Notes: a model not told the origin generated them from the sequence alone. A stretch of 64,000 nucleotides of DNA from Pithys albifrons albifrons (GCF_047495875.1 NC_092458.1:111711727-111775726), one strand, 5' to 3'. Shown: positions 35,070 through 49,181, counted from the stretch's first letter. Translations and numbers: made by a program.

Positions 35070-38000
35070 GGGTACGCGATCCAAGGCATCCCTTGCATTC
35101 TTGAGACATTTTGTGGTGTTCCACCAGGTAGTCTGCATGTAAAACTGTTATCAAGTCCGGTTTCAACCAAGGAGTCTTTTTTTTTTTTTATCCCAGTCTC
35201 ACCAGAGACATTGCTATTTGACATTACTCTGCTTAGAGTAACACAATGCCCGAAATGTTCCCTTCCACCTGTCATCTATCATTTTTATTACAATTATGGC
35301 TATAAGCTGCAGCAATAGACGAGGCTATATAAAACAAACAAACTCTGAGCTAAATTCCTGCAGAAGAGGACTGAAAGTATCCAAGTGCAAACTGATTCTT
35401 TGTAAAGCTGAGTATATAAAAATCTTGCTAAAGTCTCCTTGAACTCTCATATTCAACCCCTTCCAAAATCAGCATCTCACTCACCTCTTTAAGCCACAGT
35501 TTTGGAGGCAGGGCTTGAAAACATCTGTAATTTATAGCACTTGTTGTGTTCCTGCTTCTGTTCATTCATCAGACAAATTTTCATAGTACTATTATAAAAC
35601 CCCTGTGTCTGAAGACAGAATCAACCAATATGAGGAGACAATGGTGAACAGTTGTGACTGGTGTATTAGAAAGCATACAAGGTAGCAGTTGACTCATGGA
35701 GTTGCTAGGATGAAGATGTGGAAGAGAATATTTGGGAGAGTAAGCTTCTAGCACTTTCAGATGCTTGAGAGGCCATTTTCAGAGCAGGCTTGTGAACCAG
35801 CTAGGTTAGAAAGTTGCACAACTTATCTTTCAGTTTATAGACTTTTCAGGGCAGGCACTGTATTTGTTTTCCTAGTGCATAAAGGTCTTAATCCTGGAAC
35901 ACAAACAGTAATTTAGCAGTGTGGGGGAGCAGAGAGATAGTCTTGATTACAGCTTCTATGAGGGCCTGCCATACAACCATGGGAGGTGTTTGAGGGAAAT
36001 GGTTTTTGGAAGCAGCAGGAGCATCTAAAACTCAAAGCAGCATTTAAATGGAACCAAGTAGGGTTGATTTTGCAAGGATATTCATATACCTGCAGATTGT
36101 ACATCATAAGGCTCTGTCAAAAATTGCAATGCTATTGAAGCACAGCACAATAATAACTATTATGTTACAGTCCCTCCAAACTGCTTTTTAATGACTCTGA
36201 AATAGAACTGTAACTCCAATGAGAAGTTTAGAAAACTTTGGAAGTGACTTCAATTTTCACAGTCCCATCATCAATGATCAGAAAGATTCAGGTTTTATCT
36301 AGAAGTACAGTGGTATTTAGAAATGAGGCACTACAATTGCAGATCAGGATTTCACACTGTTACATACTGTGCAATCACTAAAATAAAAGCAGGTCCTTCT
36401 TCGATCTTTAAATTCAAATTTTTACCAAAAAAACATAGAGGTAATATTATGATATTACATTGGTACCTGATGCAAGAAGGAATTAAGTAAATTTTTGAAC
36501 ATTGGAGCAGAACCCCAATAAATATATACAACCACTCTCTATTGTTTATCAGTCTTTATACTATGCATATTTGGGATACTGAGTCATATTCTGTTAACAT
36601 CCATTTTGTATGAATATATAAGATAAAATGAAATATGTATAATTATTCCTTTGTACACAAAGTAGAAAAAATACACCATCAAGAAAAATTTTAATTGTAC
36701 CTTTTTTCCTAGGCTGGCATAAAATATGTGGTATGATATCCTTCCATACAGAGAAAGGAAACAAGCTGATTTGATATAAATGACAGCCTCTGAGGAAGTA
36801 CTTCCATTTACTTAATTCCGCCTTTTTACTCTTTCCTATTGTATAGCTGATGACTTGCTTTTAAAGCTGTTACTTTGCATGAATTGTATAAATACTTTTA
36901 GTGCTCTGTGCATCTGCTGAAATATTTTTACAGTTAGGCAGCTGAAAGTGTTAGCTTGTCTTTTATTATAGGTCGAGCTTTTGCATTTGTCTTTGGTACT
37001 TCATGCTCTCTTGTGGTCTCTTTCTGTCCTGATAAGGTGGAAATCACAATCGAATAAAATTTAGATTGATTTTATGTTTATCCTTATCATCCTACATCAT
37101 ACAATTTGTCAGGAGAGGAGCTGTGGTAAAGCTGCTGCTGTACTTACTAAAGTCATTATACCATAGATCCATTGTGCTGTTTTATGTGACCATAATCTGT
37201 TTCCGTATGAGACAACTAGATTAGTGCCTCATAAAAATGGCAAAATCACCACTATTACTGTTCTACAACTTTTTATGCTTTGCTGAATTTTATCATTATT
37301 ATTGTTGTTTTACTGTTAGTGTTGGTCTAGTGTTTAGAAGAGAGAATTCTTTGTCTAAAAAAAAGCAACCTGTAGTTTGACTGAAGTCTAAACCCCTTTG
37401 ACAGAAGGAGGAATTTGGTCTGTGGGTTTGGGACAGGATACAAGTCCAACCTACATATGAGTCCATGATGCTGTTGATGTAGATATGTGATTTGTGAGGC
37501 TGAATAAAATTGCAAGTCTGACTTTTTAAGTGGGGTAAAACAGTTGACATCAAAATTGTTGAAGTGATAAAAAAAAGATATGTATCTCTGCATTTAGTTA
37601 CTTAAATACCTGTATCAGTATTTGATTATTAAACTTCTACAGCTTTCTCATAGCCCCTTGCTTGATCTTTTTGACACAAACATTTGTTGGCACATACCAG
37701 CACTTTTAAAATTTGAATTGTTTTTTACTACCTCTGTCTCTAGATAATAGTTGTGATGACAACAGCAATCAATAGCATGCTAAACTTGTGACAAAAGAGG
37801 GATATTTTGCTTTTATTTGGGATCAAGCAAGCAGAATTATACTCATTTGGTCTGTGGAAATTCTCTAAGAAACTGAGAGAGTTTTATCTTTTTATTTGTG
37901 TATGTGTTTATTACTCTGAGAAAGCCATGAACACTTTTTATTTTCCTCTAATCATGCCCTTAATTTTAGAAAAGCAGGATAATCACAGTGACAGTGGTCC

Positions 38001-39844
38001 ACAGGTTTTAATGAGAACTCCCGCGGATGCAAAATGATACAAATTATGTCCTTTGTGCCAGGGGAGAAAGGGAACCTCTTGGAATGAAAGAGCAGGAAAT
38101 TTGTCTGTCACTGCAGCTTTTGAGGGATGAAGGACATCTTACAAGGCAAGAGAAGTGCAGTTTCTGGCCACCAGCCAGCCAGGGGAAGAGCTGAAATCAA
38201 AGCATCTTGGGGGCAGGTGGTTATGTCCATGCCCCTTTGCCTTGGGCACCTGGCCTCTGCCAGGGCACACAGCTGGAGGCTGATCCTGGGATAGCTCTCA
38301 AAAAACCCCTGTGCCCCCTGGCTGAGTCAAAACTAAAGAATTAATTTCTTTCTTTGTAGCTGTTTGCTAACTGACTTGAAGCTTTTAGTTATCCTTTGGT
38401 GCTGCAGTTTCTGAATATCCCATCTATTAAAGTTTATTTTTCTTCTGTTCTATCTGGTGCTTTATACTGAATATAAATGATAATTGCAGCCACAAATATG
38501 AATATTTGTTTTGGCATCACTTTAAGTACATTTTAGCAGAGTGCCCATTCAGCAAAATTCATCCTTTCGGGTAGGATCATTTGCTCTCCTTAACATGTCA
38601 GACAGAATACTATTTCAGCTTTAGTCTCAATATCTCAGGGCCCTCTTAGTTTAAATTTATTAGAAGCCAGGGAAGGTGCCCTGCTGCAGTATAACCTTGG
38701 ATGTCTTACAAGTTTTTCAGCTGCAGTATAAGAGTAATGCCCTGAGTAGATACAAATTTAACTAGACATGAGAAATTGCAAAATCCTTTTTTTTATCACC
38801 AGTTTTCAAGTCCCTTGATTCGACTATCAGAATAAATTTTCTATGATCTCATAACTTCAAAAGCTCTCCTCGCTCCCCTCTTTCCCCATCTGTTTAACCA
38901 ATAACCTATTCTCACAAACACTGAAAATCACATTATGAGCAAAGTTATCTTGATGGGTCTGGAACGTACTGTGGATTCATGCTGAATTAAGTTATATGTG
39001 TTTTGAGACTATGCAGTCTAGAGTTGAAGTGGCTACTCTTTTTTTTATTATTTTCTTACAGGCAGGTTTTCTTAAAAAATGCATATTTTTTACAGGGAAA
39101 ACAATAATGAATTTAGGCTAAATTAAGAAAAATAGTGACAATTTGGACACCTAAAATTGAGCTTTTTATTCAAAAATATTTTAAATTATCAGGGAATATG
39201 GATAGAAAGAATTTTCTCACCATTTCCGAATATTACTGTCAAGTCAGAATCATAACTTTATGACTTGTTTATTTTGTTCCCCTAAATAATTCAAGTCGAT
39301 GTTGCAAATAATCTCACATAGAGTATCCAAGATCTGAATCTAGTTGCAAGAAGGTAAGGTCAGTGTGCTGTTGTCAGAGAAGGTCATTATTGTGAAGATG
39401 CCCATCTTTAAAAATGGAAGGAGCCCATAAAATATGGCTATATTAGGTAGTCATAACTTTTTGAAAGATGTGAGGCCAAAACTCAATCCAAAGAATAGAT
39501 TTTTTGGGGAAAGCAGCTGTGTCAGACCAACCTACTTCACTTCTACAACATGCCAGGTAAGAAGCACTGAATCCATTCTGTCTTGGCTTTAGGAAGTCTC
39601 CTGACTCTACCACTCCTGATATTCTCAAAAGTAAAGAAATCATGGTCTGGAGGGATCTGGGACTTTGTGTGTGTGTGTGTGTTTAAAATTGTTTGAAACT
39701 TTTACACAGAAGGCAAGTATCAGTTTTCCTACGAAAATAGATTGGTGTTGGAGCTGCCCTGCGCTGCTCATTGCTCATTAATAATCCCCATCCTCAAGGT
39801 GTTAGGAAGTGGAGAGAGAGGAAGCTGGAGGGGCTGGACAACGA
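35070..39844. other. Unique sequence, no supportable gene
   Basis: About 4.8 kb of AT-rich unique DNA. It holds a 13-base T run at 35177-35189, a TG microsatellite at 39666-39682 and a GC-richer patch at about 38040-38330 with no recognisable content. The sequence directly after the LTR (35070-35280) does not look like a retroviral leader or gag. No gene is supported. Confidence 0.6.
39666..39682. repeat. TG microsatellite
   Basis: About eight TG units. The flanks are unique. Confidence 0.85.
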
Positions 39845-40310
39845 GAGCAGAATTCAAAATGATCTTGGCAACCTGGGAAAGATGAGCTGAAATGGAGCAG
39901 GGGGAAGTGCATGATACTTCACGTAGGCAAGCTGAGTCAACTGCATAAATAAAGGATGAGCAGCAGCTGGCTGGGAAGCTGTTAGACAGGAAAGGGTCAG
40001 GGGTTGTATTGAACCACCAGCTAATATGGATGAGTCATGAGTTAAAAATGTCACACTGCTGTGGTGAATCCAAATACCATACTGGGAGGCAGCAGGGCAC
40101 CTGGGGTAGGGTTTCCATGCTGCTCAACTTTGATAAAGATTCAAGGGCCTCAAGGCTAAGGGGTTATATTGAATGTAGAGCACTCACTTAAAGAAAGATC
40201 TGAATCAGATGGAGACAATTTAACAGGAAGTTACAAGAACAATTAAATTCCTAGAAACTGGCATCTGAGATCAGAAACCAAATTGAAATTGCATAGCTAA
40301 AAGTAAAAAA
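39845..40310 (+). mobile_element. Ancient, decayed CR1-type LINE fragment
   Basis: This is the ORF2 C-terminal region of an old CR1-type LINE, heavily mutated but in the right order: 'ttcaaaatgatcttggcaacctgggaaaga' (the segment after the catalytic box), 'gcagggggaagtgcatgatacttcacgtaggcaa', 'caactgcataaataaaggatgagcagcagctggctggg', 'gatgagtcatgagttaaaaatgtcacactgctg', then after a gap 'aagaaagatctgaatcagatggagacaattt' and 'acaagaacaattaaattcctagaaac'. Stops and indels are dense. The 3' end is not recognisable. The divergence suggests an insertion much older than the 13592 and 23431 copies. The subfamily is not assigned. Confidence 0.72.
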
Positions 40311-42148
40311 AAATCAAGCACACAACATTTTTTAAAACTACAAAAATTGCTGGAAAGAAGCAAAAGTGCATCTCTTCTCTCTCCTTATGGGCTAAAACCA
40401 CAGTCTGTAGTAGGCTATAGCCATATCAGAGTAAATACAATTTATGTGAAGATGCAGGAAAGAAGTAGGGCTTTAGGAAGAGAAAGAGTTCAGGAGTTTA
40501 TTGACTAGGTGTATAAATGAGGGTTCTGAATTGTCTGGATTACTGCGCAACAGGTAGCATAATGCTCCTGGAAGTCACATAAGATGGTGGGATGGTTAAA
40601 CTTGTCTTTGCCAGGTGTAAAAATGTTCCAGATACAGTTCTGCTGATGTGTAGAATGTGAGTACTGGGAATTTGGAATGTGACAGGAAGGACATATGACA
40701 AGGAACAACCTGCTAGGTCAAAGTAACTGGAAAATTAGAAAAATAAAGGACAGATTACTCATGGAGGTAGAAGAAGAGACTCAGCTAAGGAAGGAATATT
40801 GCTATATTGCAAACATGAAAGGTTTACATGAAGATTTACTTTGAATTTTTCCCTGCTTTAAAAGACAAGTAATTAAAGTTCTGCTTTTGAAGTTTAGGAG
40901 ATGGAACACACCAAGGAGGGGCTAGACCAGTCTCTGACAACTTTTATTCTACTAAGAAAAATAGTCAAAGTACAATGATACCTGTTTGCAAATGGTCCAG
41001 AATCCTTCTATACCTGCTTTGGCTGCCCCTGTCCAGTGAAATGCACATCCTCATTGCTGCATAGCAATGTACTGGCCAGGTTAAACTAGCAAGGAGTATA
41101 TTGACACTTACTGCCATTGCACTTTTGTTCTTCTTTACACATGGCCCCTGTGGTGCAGAAGACTTATAAAATGTCCAGGGTGCTTTTCAGGATGAGGTCA
41201 GTTCCAGTGGGCAGCAATGGAGGATCAGTCAAATGTTATCTTTAATTTATATCCCACTCAAAAATCATGATCTGTGTCTTGGCTTGTATTAGAGCAAATA
41301 TGTAAGTCAGGGAGGGGAAAAAACCCACAGATCACACTGGCAAAACAAAACAGAAAAAAATGAGATAAAAAAAACTCTAAATCCCAAACAAACAACAAGA
41401 CATACCAAAAACAAAACAAACCAACGAAAAGCAAAACTAGATCTGACTGCTGCAACAAAACATTTCTGACTCTTTAGTTGACTGGAGAGAAGAGAGATTA
41501 AAAACAAAAAATCAGGAGGGGGAGATGGAAGAGGCAACAAGGGATATACTTTCCATTTCTATCCTGGACTTTGAGATGGTGAGTAAGAGAATCTGCACTG
41601 TGGCTGCAGGAAGGGGCTCTCTCTCTTTTTCTATTGTGAGATTTCTTCATTACTGTCTTTCTTTTATAAGGGGAAGGGACTCTATTGTTCAGCTATTGAT
41701 TATCCAAGTATCAGTGTGGCAATATATCACTGTTCTGTGTCCCATCTTCACAGCTTAGACAAGAAAGAAAAAACTGTCAAGCCAGGTAAGGATAGGTAGA
41801 AACATGTAAATAAGACTCAGACAGTTATCAGCATGTGCTTTTTGTGCAGACCTGCATTAAACAGCTCTGACCAAACCAGAGTCCTCAGTGCTGAATAAAT
41901 TTTAATGCATCCCTATAGCCATGTAGGTTTTGGAATGACTTGTTGTTTCTTTACTTAGATTTTTAAGAGGTGTGTTACTTTAAAGTGCCTGGACATTGCA
42001 CATATCCATAAAATGAGATTGTCAGTGAGATCAAGAAATCTCTACAGTCTCCTAAAATACTCTGAATTCTAAGCAAGAAAGACAGAGGAAGGAAAAGCAG
42101 AAAGAGAAGAAAAGAACCTCTCATGTTGTTTAGATGAAGAGGCCATTT
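40311..42148. other. Unique sequence with an A-rich tract, no supportable gene
   Basis: About 1.8 kb with no gene supported. The first few hundred bases could be a further decayed continuation of the old CR1, but I cannot match blocks. An A-rich tract lies at 41317-41436. Confidence 0.6.
41317..41436. repeat. A-rich (CAAAA-type) tract
   Basis: About 120 bases dominated by A, with CAAAA, CCAAA and CAA units. The phenylalanine- and leucine-rich minus-strand frames here are products of base composition. Confidence 0.85.
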
Positions 42149-42800
42149 ATCATAGAACCATAAAATCATAGAATGATTTGTGTTGGAAGGGACCTTAAAG
42201 ATCACCTAGTCCCCTCCCATCATGGACAGGGACACCTTCCACTAGACCATGTTGCTCAAAGCTCCATCCCATCTGACCTTGAACATTTTTAGGGATGAGG
42301 CATTCACAGCTTTTCTGGGCAACTTGTTCCAGTGCCTCACCACCTCCCCAATAAAGAATTTTTTCCTGATAGCTGATCTAAACCTGCATCTTATGCCTAT
42401 TTCCTGTAGACCCCCTTTAGGTACTTGAAGGCCACAATGAGGTTTTCCCTCCACAGACACTGAGCTGTTGAGCACAACATTCTGAGCATGAATGTCCAAC
42501 CAATTCCATATCCACTGAGTGGTCCTTCATCAGATCTGCGCTTCCACCTTTTATAGACAAGAATGTCAGGTAAGGACAGTGTCAAACGCTTTGCACAAGT
42601 CCAAATAGATGATGTCATTTGTTGTTGCTTATCCACCAATGCTATAACCCCATTGTAGGAGGCCACTAAATTTGACATGTGTGATTTGCCCTTAGTGAAG
42701 CCATGTTAGCACTTACCAGTCACCTCCTTATTTACTATGTGCCTTAGCGGAGTTTCCAGGGTGATATAATTCTATCATTAATCTTCTCATACTGAGGAAA
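42149..42800 (-). mobile_element. CR1: CR1 LINE with internal deletion
   Basis: The plus strand reads from the element's 3' tip: 'atcatagaacc', 'gtgttggaagggaccttaaagatcacc', 'catggacagggacaccttccactagacca', 'aataaagaattttttcctgatagctgatctaa' and 'cccctttaggtacttgaaggcca' to about 42440. It then jumps to the reverse-transcriptase palm: 'caaccaattccatatccactgagtggtcc', 'gacagtgtcaaacgctttgcacaagtccaaatagatgatgtc', 'tccaccaatgctataaccccattgtaggaggccac', 'gatttgcccttagtgaagccatgttagc' and 'tgtgccttagcggagtttccagg'. The part between these, which carries the VPQG and FADD boxes in intact copies, is missing. The right edge fades at about 42760-42800. A minus-strand open frame (42678-42397) crosses the deletion joint but is a fused remnant, not a gene. 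Confidence 0.9.
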
Positions 42801-45800
42801 GATTGTGGGAAAAGTGGTAGCTCTTCAGCTCTTTCATTATCTCTTTAGCCATGTATCTTCTGAAAACTTCAGTGTTTTTCTGACCTAAACATAGCAGTGA
42901 GATAACCTCACTTCTTATTAACGCTGACAGAGGTACCTTGTCTCAACAGACTCCACAGTTCTCTCTTCTTTTACCATTGTACATCACAAAGTCCTTGTAT
43001 GAACATCTCAAGGATATGCAGTATCTGGCTTTCAACTGTGTCCTTTAAGGCTTTCCAATCTTTCATATCAGTCCCCACAACCTTTGGAAATGATGTATTA
43101 TCCAATTCTTCACATTAAGAATTTACCATTCCTTGGGATGCCATGCTGGCATCCATCCCTTGTGATGCTTAAAAAGACAGCAGTATTTCATAGCTTTACT
43201 CACTGTAAGAGTAACCTAGTTTCACACACACTTTTAAATTGGAGTGAGCTTTAAAAATTATTTGAACTCACCCCATGACCTGAATATTCACATTCTTGTC
43301 ACATTAATCCATTTAGATCTAATGGTGTCATAACAGATTTGAGGAAGGCTCAGGCAACTGGCTTTTCAGCTTTAGTAAGTCTGGAGAGCTCTTTCTTCAT
43401 AAAAGCTAAAACACATGAAATCACACAGTGCTGGAGTCAGGCAATGTAGGTCTGTGTGCTTAAAACAAATCAATTAGCACAGAAAATACACTGAACACAA
43501 TGGAGAAGAGCAGCTTTGAAATCTGTTTATGTCACTGAAGACAGGAAAGTATTCAGAACTCTATTATTAAGTGGTAAAATCCAGATATATTTATCCAATC
43601 TTTTCCCAAAAATCCTAAGAAATAAAACATGTCAGAGACATGCAGTAAAATGGGGCACAAATAAATGATAAATATAGTAACTTAATCTTGATGATTTGTT
43701 CTTTTTTTTAGCCTAATATTCTGCCATTTAATTACACAGTGTCAATGTCCTTCATTGCTATACTAGTAATTTTGTTTTCCTTTGGAGTATTGTACTTTTT
43801 GTGGCTTATTGTAGACCGTATTCTGCCATCCATGTCACTACTGTATAGCTCACATTCTGCCCTCCCAGTTACAGCAGGAATATAAAGGGAGTGAGAGACT
43901 AATCAGAGTGAGCACAAAAGGAGACAGAATGTGTCCCTGAATGCTTAAACTCATCAAGAGAAGGCCTGCTGCCTTTTCTATTTTGAATGCACAGTTGGTG
44001 CCCAATATCAAATACTTTTCTTTTGGTAGTGAGGTCTATGGTGCCTGCACAGAAAGCATTATGTTCCAAGCACTAATTTCTATTCCCTATTCTGTTCTAC
44101 TAAAAGTTGTCAGTGCTTGCATGCACCCATTGAAGTGGTTTAATCCTACTGCCTTTCTGACACCTGAATAAAACCCTACTCCCTGCATGGTTTAAGGGGT
44201 TGAGCAGATGTGTCCACGAGGCAGAAATGAAAACAGGAATATTCAGGTCAATGGCATTGCAGAGACAGCAGTCAAGGGCCACAAAAGGCATGAAATGTAG
44301 CAGCAAGTTAAAGATCTCTGGCAGGCCTACCAGAATGTAGAGACATGGGTGGTACCTGGGAAGTCCCTGCTGCTCCTACCTAAATATATAAATATATAAA
44401 AAAGGAAGAGGCAAACAAGGGTGTTTGTACATATTACATATAACTCTACAAATATTTGCACATGCAAAAGGAGCTTGCTTTCTCTTGGATGTATCTATAA
44501 AAACACTATTGTACCCAGAAAAGATGACTTCACCAGAGACCAGGAAGAAGGAATACATGCAATAAAATTCAGACACTGTTAGGCATTTGTAGTGCTCTGA
44601 AATTTAGCAGAAAAGAAACAAGAAAAAGCCCAATAAAGGAGGAAGCTAAGGTAGAGATTATATATATGTGATTATTTTTCCAAGCAAAAAAGATTGGAAA
44701 TACTCTTCAAAAGATAGTGACCAAAAATATAAGAATATATTTTGAAAAAAACTTTTTTTTTATGACCTGGTAATAAAGGAAGAGACTATTAGAGCCATTA
44801 GTTATGTAGCACATCTTAATATCAAGTGATAGAATTTCACTTGTCACAAAGCAACAAATCAGAAAATGGATCTTATGGCAATAAAGAAAACCCTACAAAT
44901 CTAGGTAGCTAAAATAAACCAGCCTGTATCAAGGCATGCTTCACAAACAGCAGTGAGGTCCCAGCTTTTAAGAATAAATTCTCATAAACTGCTAGTACAC
45001 AGAAAATGTAAAAATTGCAAAAGGCTGTAGACCCATTTAGAAATGCAATTTGGCCAGTTCCAAATGGCTCATACCTGCCCTGTACTTTCACAGGGGTAAA
45101 GGAGCAGTTATAATAGCAATGCACTTGATGTGTGCCTTCTGCTTTCTTGTCTTGCAGCGTTACGTGCCAGGGACAACTCGTCTTTGTGAGACAGCTGTGT
45201 TCCTCTGTACAGAGATGTCATTTTTATGCTTCATGTTAAAAACCAGCATTTTCATGGAACAGCTCAAAAGCCCTGTCTGAGGTTTCTGGGAATAAAGGTT
45301 TTGTTTTTCCCATCCTCCTAGTCAAATACCTTCCTGCATCCTTCCCTCAGCTTTTGTGAACCTTCACGCAAATAGCTGAGTGGAAGAGAGGCCCTTGTGC
45401 CACTAGCTGCTGGTAACTTCTGCCTTACTTGAGCCCTTTTCAACTTCCACAGCAGTATTTCAACCACAATCAACATGTCTGGAGTGATTTAGTGACATTT
45501 GCTGTTCTGTTCCCGACCCCTGATAACCTGAGACCCCTTGAGAAGGTTTCTTTTTCTCTGCACTTTTGTCCTTCCTGTGGGCTTGCTCTGATGTGACAGA
45601 CTCCTGAGGTTCATTCCACGAAACATATTGTCTTTGACTAATTTCTTAGAAAATAATTTAGGACTTGTTTTCTTCCCACAGAAATCTAAAATTTTGTGTT
45701 TTCTCTAGCAGATTGGGCAGGCAGGAGTTTAACTCCACTATTAGCTTGCAGAATCATCAAGAGCCAGAGGATCTGGACTGCCCACAGGTTGCTTATGAAA

Positions 45801-48800
45801 AAAAATATTTTACTGGCCCTAGAGGGAAGAATGGTAAGGTATCAAAACACACATTCTTAAGTGTTGGATAGTAGTACTTCAGATTATTATGGACTAAAAT
45901 CAGCTAAAGCCATTATCTCACCCCTATTTGGAGACCATGTACTAACCCTTTATGACAGACACACATATCCATCATCCATTTCTATTTCAAATGGATGTCA
46001 GTGATAACTCAGGAAGATATGCAACATTCTCTATATCCTTAAGTCATGCTATGCAAGCACTGTGTTCTTCCCAGTAATGTTATTAAGGACTCTCTGCAGA
46101 ATGCATTGCTCTTTTCCTATTTGTTGTGGGGTGCTCACACCACTTCCTCCTCTGAGGGTTGCATTCAGTGAAATGCCTACATTTATTTTGAAATTTATTA
46201 GAAGAATTTAGGTGCTCAAACAGCTCTCTTTTCTCCCAAACTGTTCATATCATTTGTTTATTTGGCACTTAGTGGCAATATTCCAGCCAATACATGGTAA
46301 AAAAAGGCATCAAATCAGTACTCAGACATACTGTCAAGAACTTGTAGGGCCTCTCTTATCTGAGCAGGCTCTTCGTGGATTTTCATAAATGCCATTGTAT
46401 CTGGATGATGAAAATTAGCAACCAAATTTTCTAATTTTAGTGTGCTTTTAATCTCTGCTGCTAATAGTCACCCTAGCTTATAAAAATGATTCACTACAAT
46501 GTACATATCAATCATAAGAGAAACATTAACTTTGCTAATATTAGTCTGACTAAAGATACATTTTAGTATACTTTCAGAAAACTAAAAGTATATTAAATTT
46601 GACCTGTGCATGTTATCAAATGTTTACTGAGTGTCTGTGGTACTTAGTCAGATGTTTCTTTTATAAGACTAAAAATGTGAGAAACAAAGAATAAAATTAC
46701 CCTTGGTACTGCAATTCCAGAAAAGTAGAGGATTTGATCAACAAAAAAGGATCCTTGCTTGCATCTTCTGAAAATGACTTATCTTCCTGGGGATATAAAG
46801 GTGCTGTTACACACCACTTTTGATCAGCCAGCACAGATATTCAGTAAAATGTTCCCACTTGAGACAGGTGCTTACATAACTGAATAAAATTAACAGCTTT
46901 CCTGTTTATGTAGTCATTGGGAAAAAAAATCTCATTAGGATACGGGTACTATCTCAGACTGCACTGCTCTTCAGGAAGCTATTTCCTTCTGACTTGGTAC
47001 AGAAAAATGTAAGTAGTGGCCTTGCATCCATGAGTTACAGCCCTTTTCTCTGCGTGTTTTCTGACCTGAAACTTACTTCCCAGTGACCGGCATCTGCCTG
47101 GCACAAGCTACAGTTGCAGTCTTATGGCTCACCATTCTTTCCCATTGCCAGAGTTAACTCATTCTCTGCTTCTGATCTGTTGAGCTGTAGTCGAGATTGA
47201 ACCATTCCTGGAGAAAGCTGGCAGCCATTCCCAGTACTCCCAGATTTGCATGAAAGAGTGGTTCTATCAGTTAGTGTTTGTTTGTTAGACCCTGAAGTAT
47301 CATTCTTGCTTGTGCAGCTGATAGATGCCTGCACTAGATAGCATTGTTTGCTTGTTCACTTCAGTAAACTCTATACCCTCTTCCTTGTGCCTTCAAAGAC
47401 TGTTTTAATTATACTTGTTGAATTTCTGCATGTGAAGAATTGTCTAAGACATCTATAGGTAAGGCACAAGAATGTTGCAGAGTTGTTCAATGTCAATGCA
47501 AGTGGCAGAAATACCAAAAGTAGGAAGGAAAGCTAGGATTTTTACAAAAGGATGAATATTTTAGGAATATTCAGAAAACCTTAGAGGGGAGAAAAAGGTA
47601 GGTATCTGACATTAAACTGGTACTTCCTTGTACACTACATAAGGAGTGTATATAGCTGTTTCTTTGTGCATCCTGGAGCATGGAGCCACCCAAGAGATGG
47701 GGAAAACCAAGCTACATGTGCTGGGGCACTGACTATCTGCTGTGCTAATTAACTGGCAGTAATGTTATGGCAGTGCCAGTGTGAGCACCCAAAGTGCACG
47801 GGCACAAATAAAAATGCGGTGTGCGGAATAATAAAGTTTCTGGAAGTGGTACTTTCTTCCAGAAGTAAATTTAGCTGATCTTGGCAGATGTGTAGATATA
47901 CATACCCACGCAGCTGATGGCAAGGCCTTTAATTTTTTTTTTCCCAATGAAGGGAAGTTATTAAATGTGCATAAGAGCAAAAGAACACCAGCCTGCCCTG
48001 CAATCATGGCTTGCAGTGACACCAATGTGACACACTGAGGGTCTCTGCTGGCTTATGATCAAAGAAATGAAAGCAGCAATTCACAGACATGCTGCAGTAA
48101 AGGTGTCATGAGGCATTAATGGTTTGCTGCTGAAGGGAAAGAAAAGAAATACAAATATTTCTTAACCAGTTAATGTGGACTTAGTTGAACTTTTTAAAAG
48201 TAGAAAGGACATAAATTTTGTTTTAGAATTTTTTTTAATCCTTTTGAAAAGGAAACATATACCAGTTATAATCCTTTAAGATAGCAAAATTCTTTAAAAT
48301 AAATTTTCAGAGGAGATCAAAGAGGGAATCAGGACTGTAGGAAATGCTATGTCATAGCAATAAATAAGGTATGTTTCTTTAGTATGTTACCAAAGGCAGT
48401 CAGGGTCTGGTCTTTTACAGAAATCACTAGAAGCCTTGGTGTAGTTGCTAGGTAAACATGCTTGAAGAGAAGAAGAGGGGAAAGTAAAAACAAAGGTAGT
48501 TTTTAACATCTTCTTTTGGTGGTAGATTATTTTCCCAATCTATTATTTGATCAACTGCTCGGGTTGATCAGACCTTATAGTGAATATTAGCAAAGATGAA
48601 AGAAATGGCACAGACAGAGAAGAAAGGAGCTGAAAGCAGTGTCAGCACAAAGATAACTCATCTATAAACAAGACACAGGTAGCAGAGAAATCTGGTCAAC
48701 TGTACAGCTGAAATTAAAAAAAAAAACAACAAACCAACAAATTAGGAGCAACCTCACCACACATTTTTTCTTGTTGCTTAGAATTTTCCAGAGTTTAACA

Positions 48801-49181
48801 GTTTTTTTTCTTCATCTTATTACTTTCAGGTATTCCATCTTTTAGCAGATCATCTGCTTTTCTGTAGGTTGCATCTGAGCAAGTAGTGCTCTTATAGTTG
48901 TGCTCTGTAACAAGTGAGCAACCTGTTCTCTGCCTCTTCCAAAACTGAGAAATGGTTTGAAACACAAGATTTTCACACCACCTCCACTTCCCACCTGCAA
49001 CGTTGCAGCCCTGGAACTGCTTCTTGTGGGCTATGAGGAGACTTTGCCTCCTTGCAATTTTTTCCTTTTTCCCCATTAGCTTGTCTGCTATATTTGCCAG
49101 GCATCCTGAAAAATCTCTTTGGAAGCTGCCAGTGGGCTGCATCATGACCACTGTGTTTTGTACAGCCAAGAGTTAGTGGTA
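42801..49181. other. Unique sequence, no supportable gene
   Basis: About 6.4 kb of unique DNA. There is a short AT repeat at about 44383-44402. A minus-strand open frame of 124 codons at 48795-49169, rich in lysine, shows no recognisable domain. No CR1 or LTR was recognised between the CR1 ending near 42800 and the SINE at 49182. Confidence 0.6.

Noticed and set aside
35070..35280. Possible ERV leader or gag after the second LTR
   Set aside because: No primer-binding site next to the LTR end, and no retroviral coding homology in any frame.
38683..38731. Word gctgcagtataa repeated at 38683 and 38720
   Set aside because: Two 12-base copies in AT-rich sequence with no further array. Most likely coincidence.
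43865..43900. 'aatataaaggg' TATA-like box, considered as a promoter or a third LTR
   Set aside because: No TG...CA boundaries, no polyadenylation signal at a suitable distance and no repeat edges.
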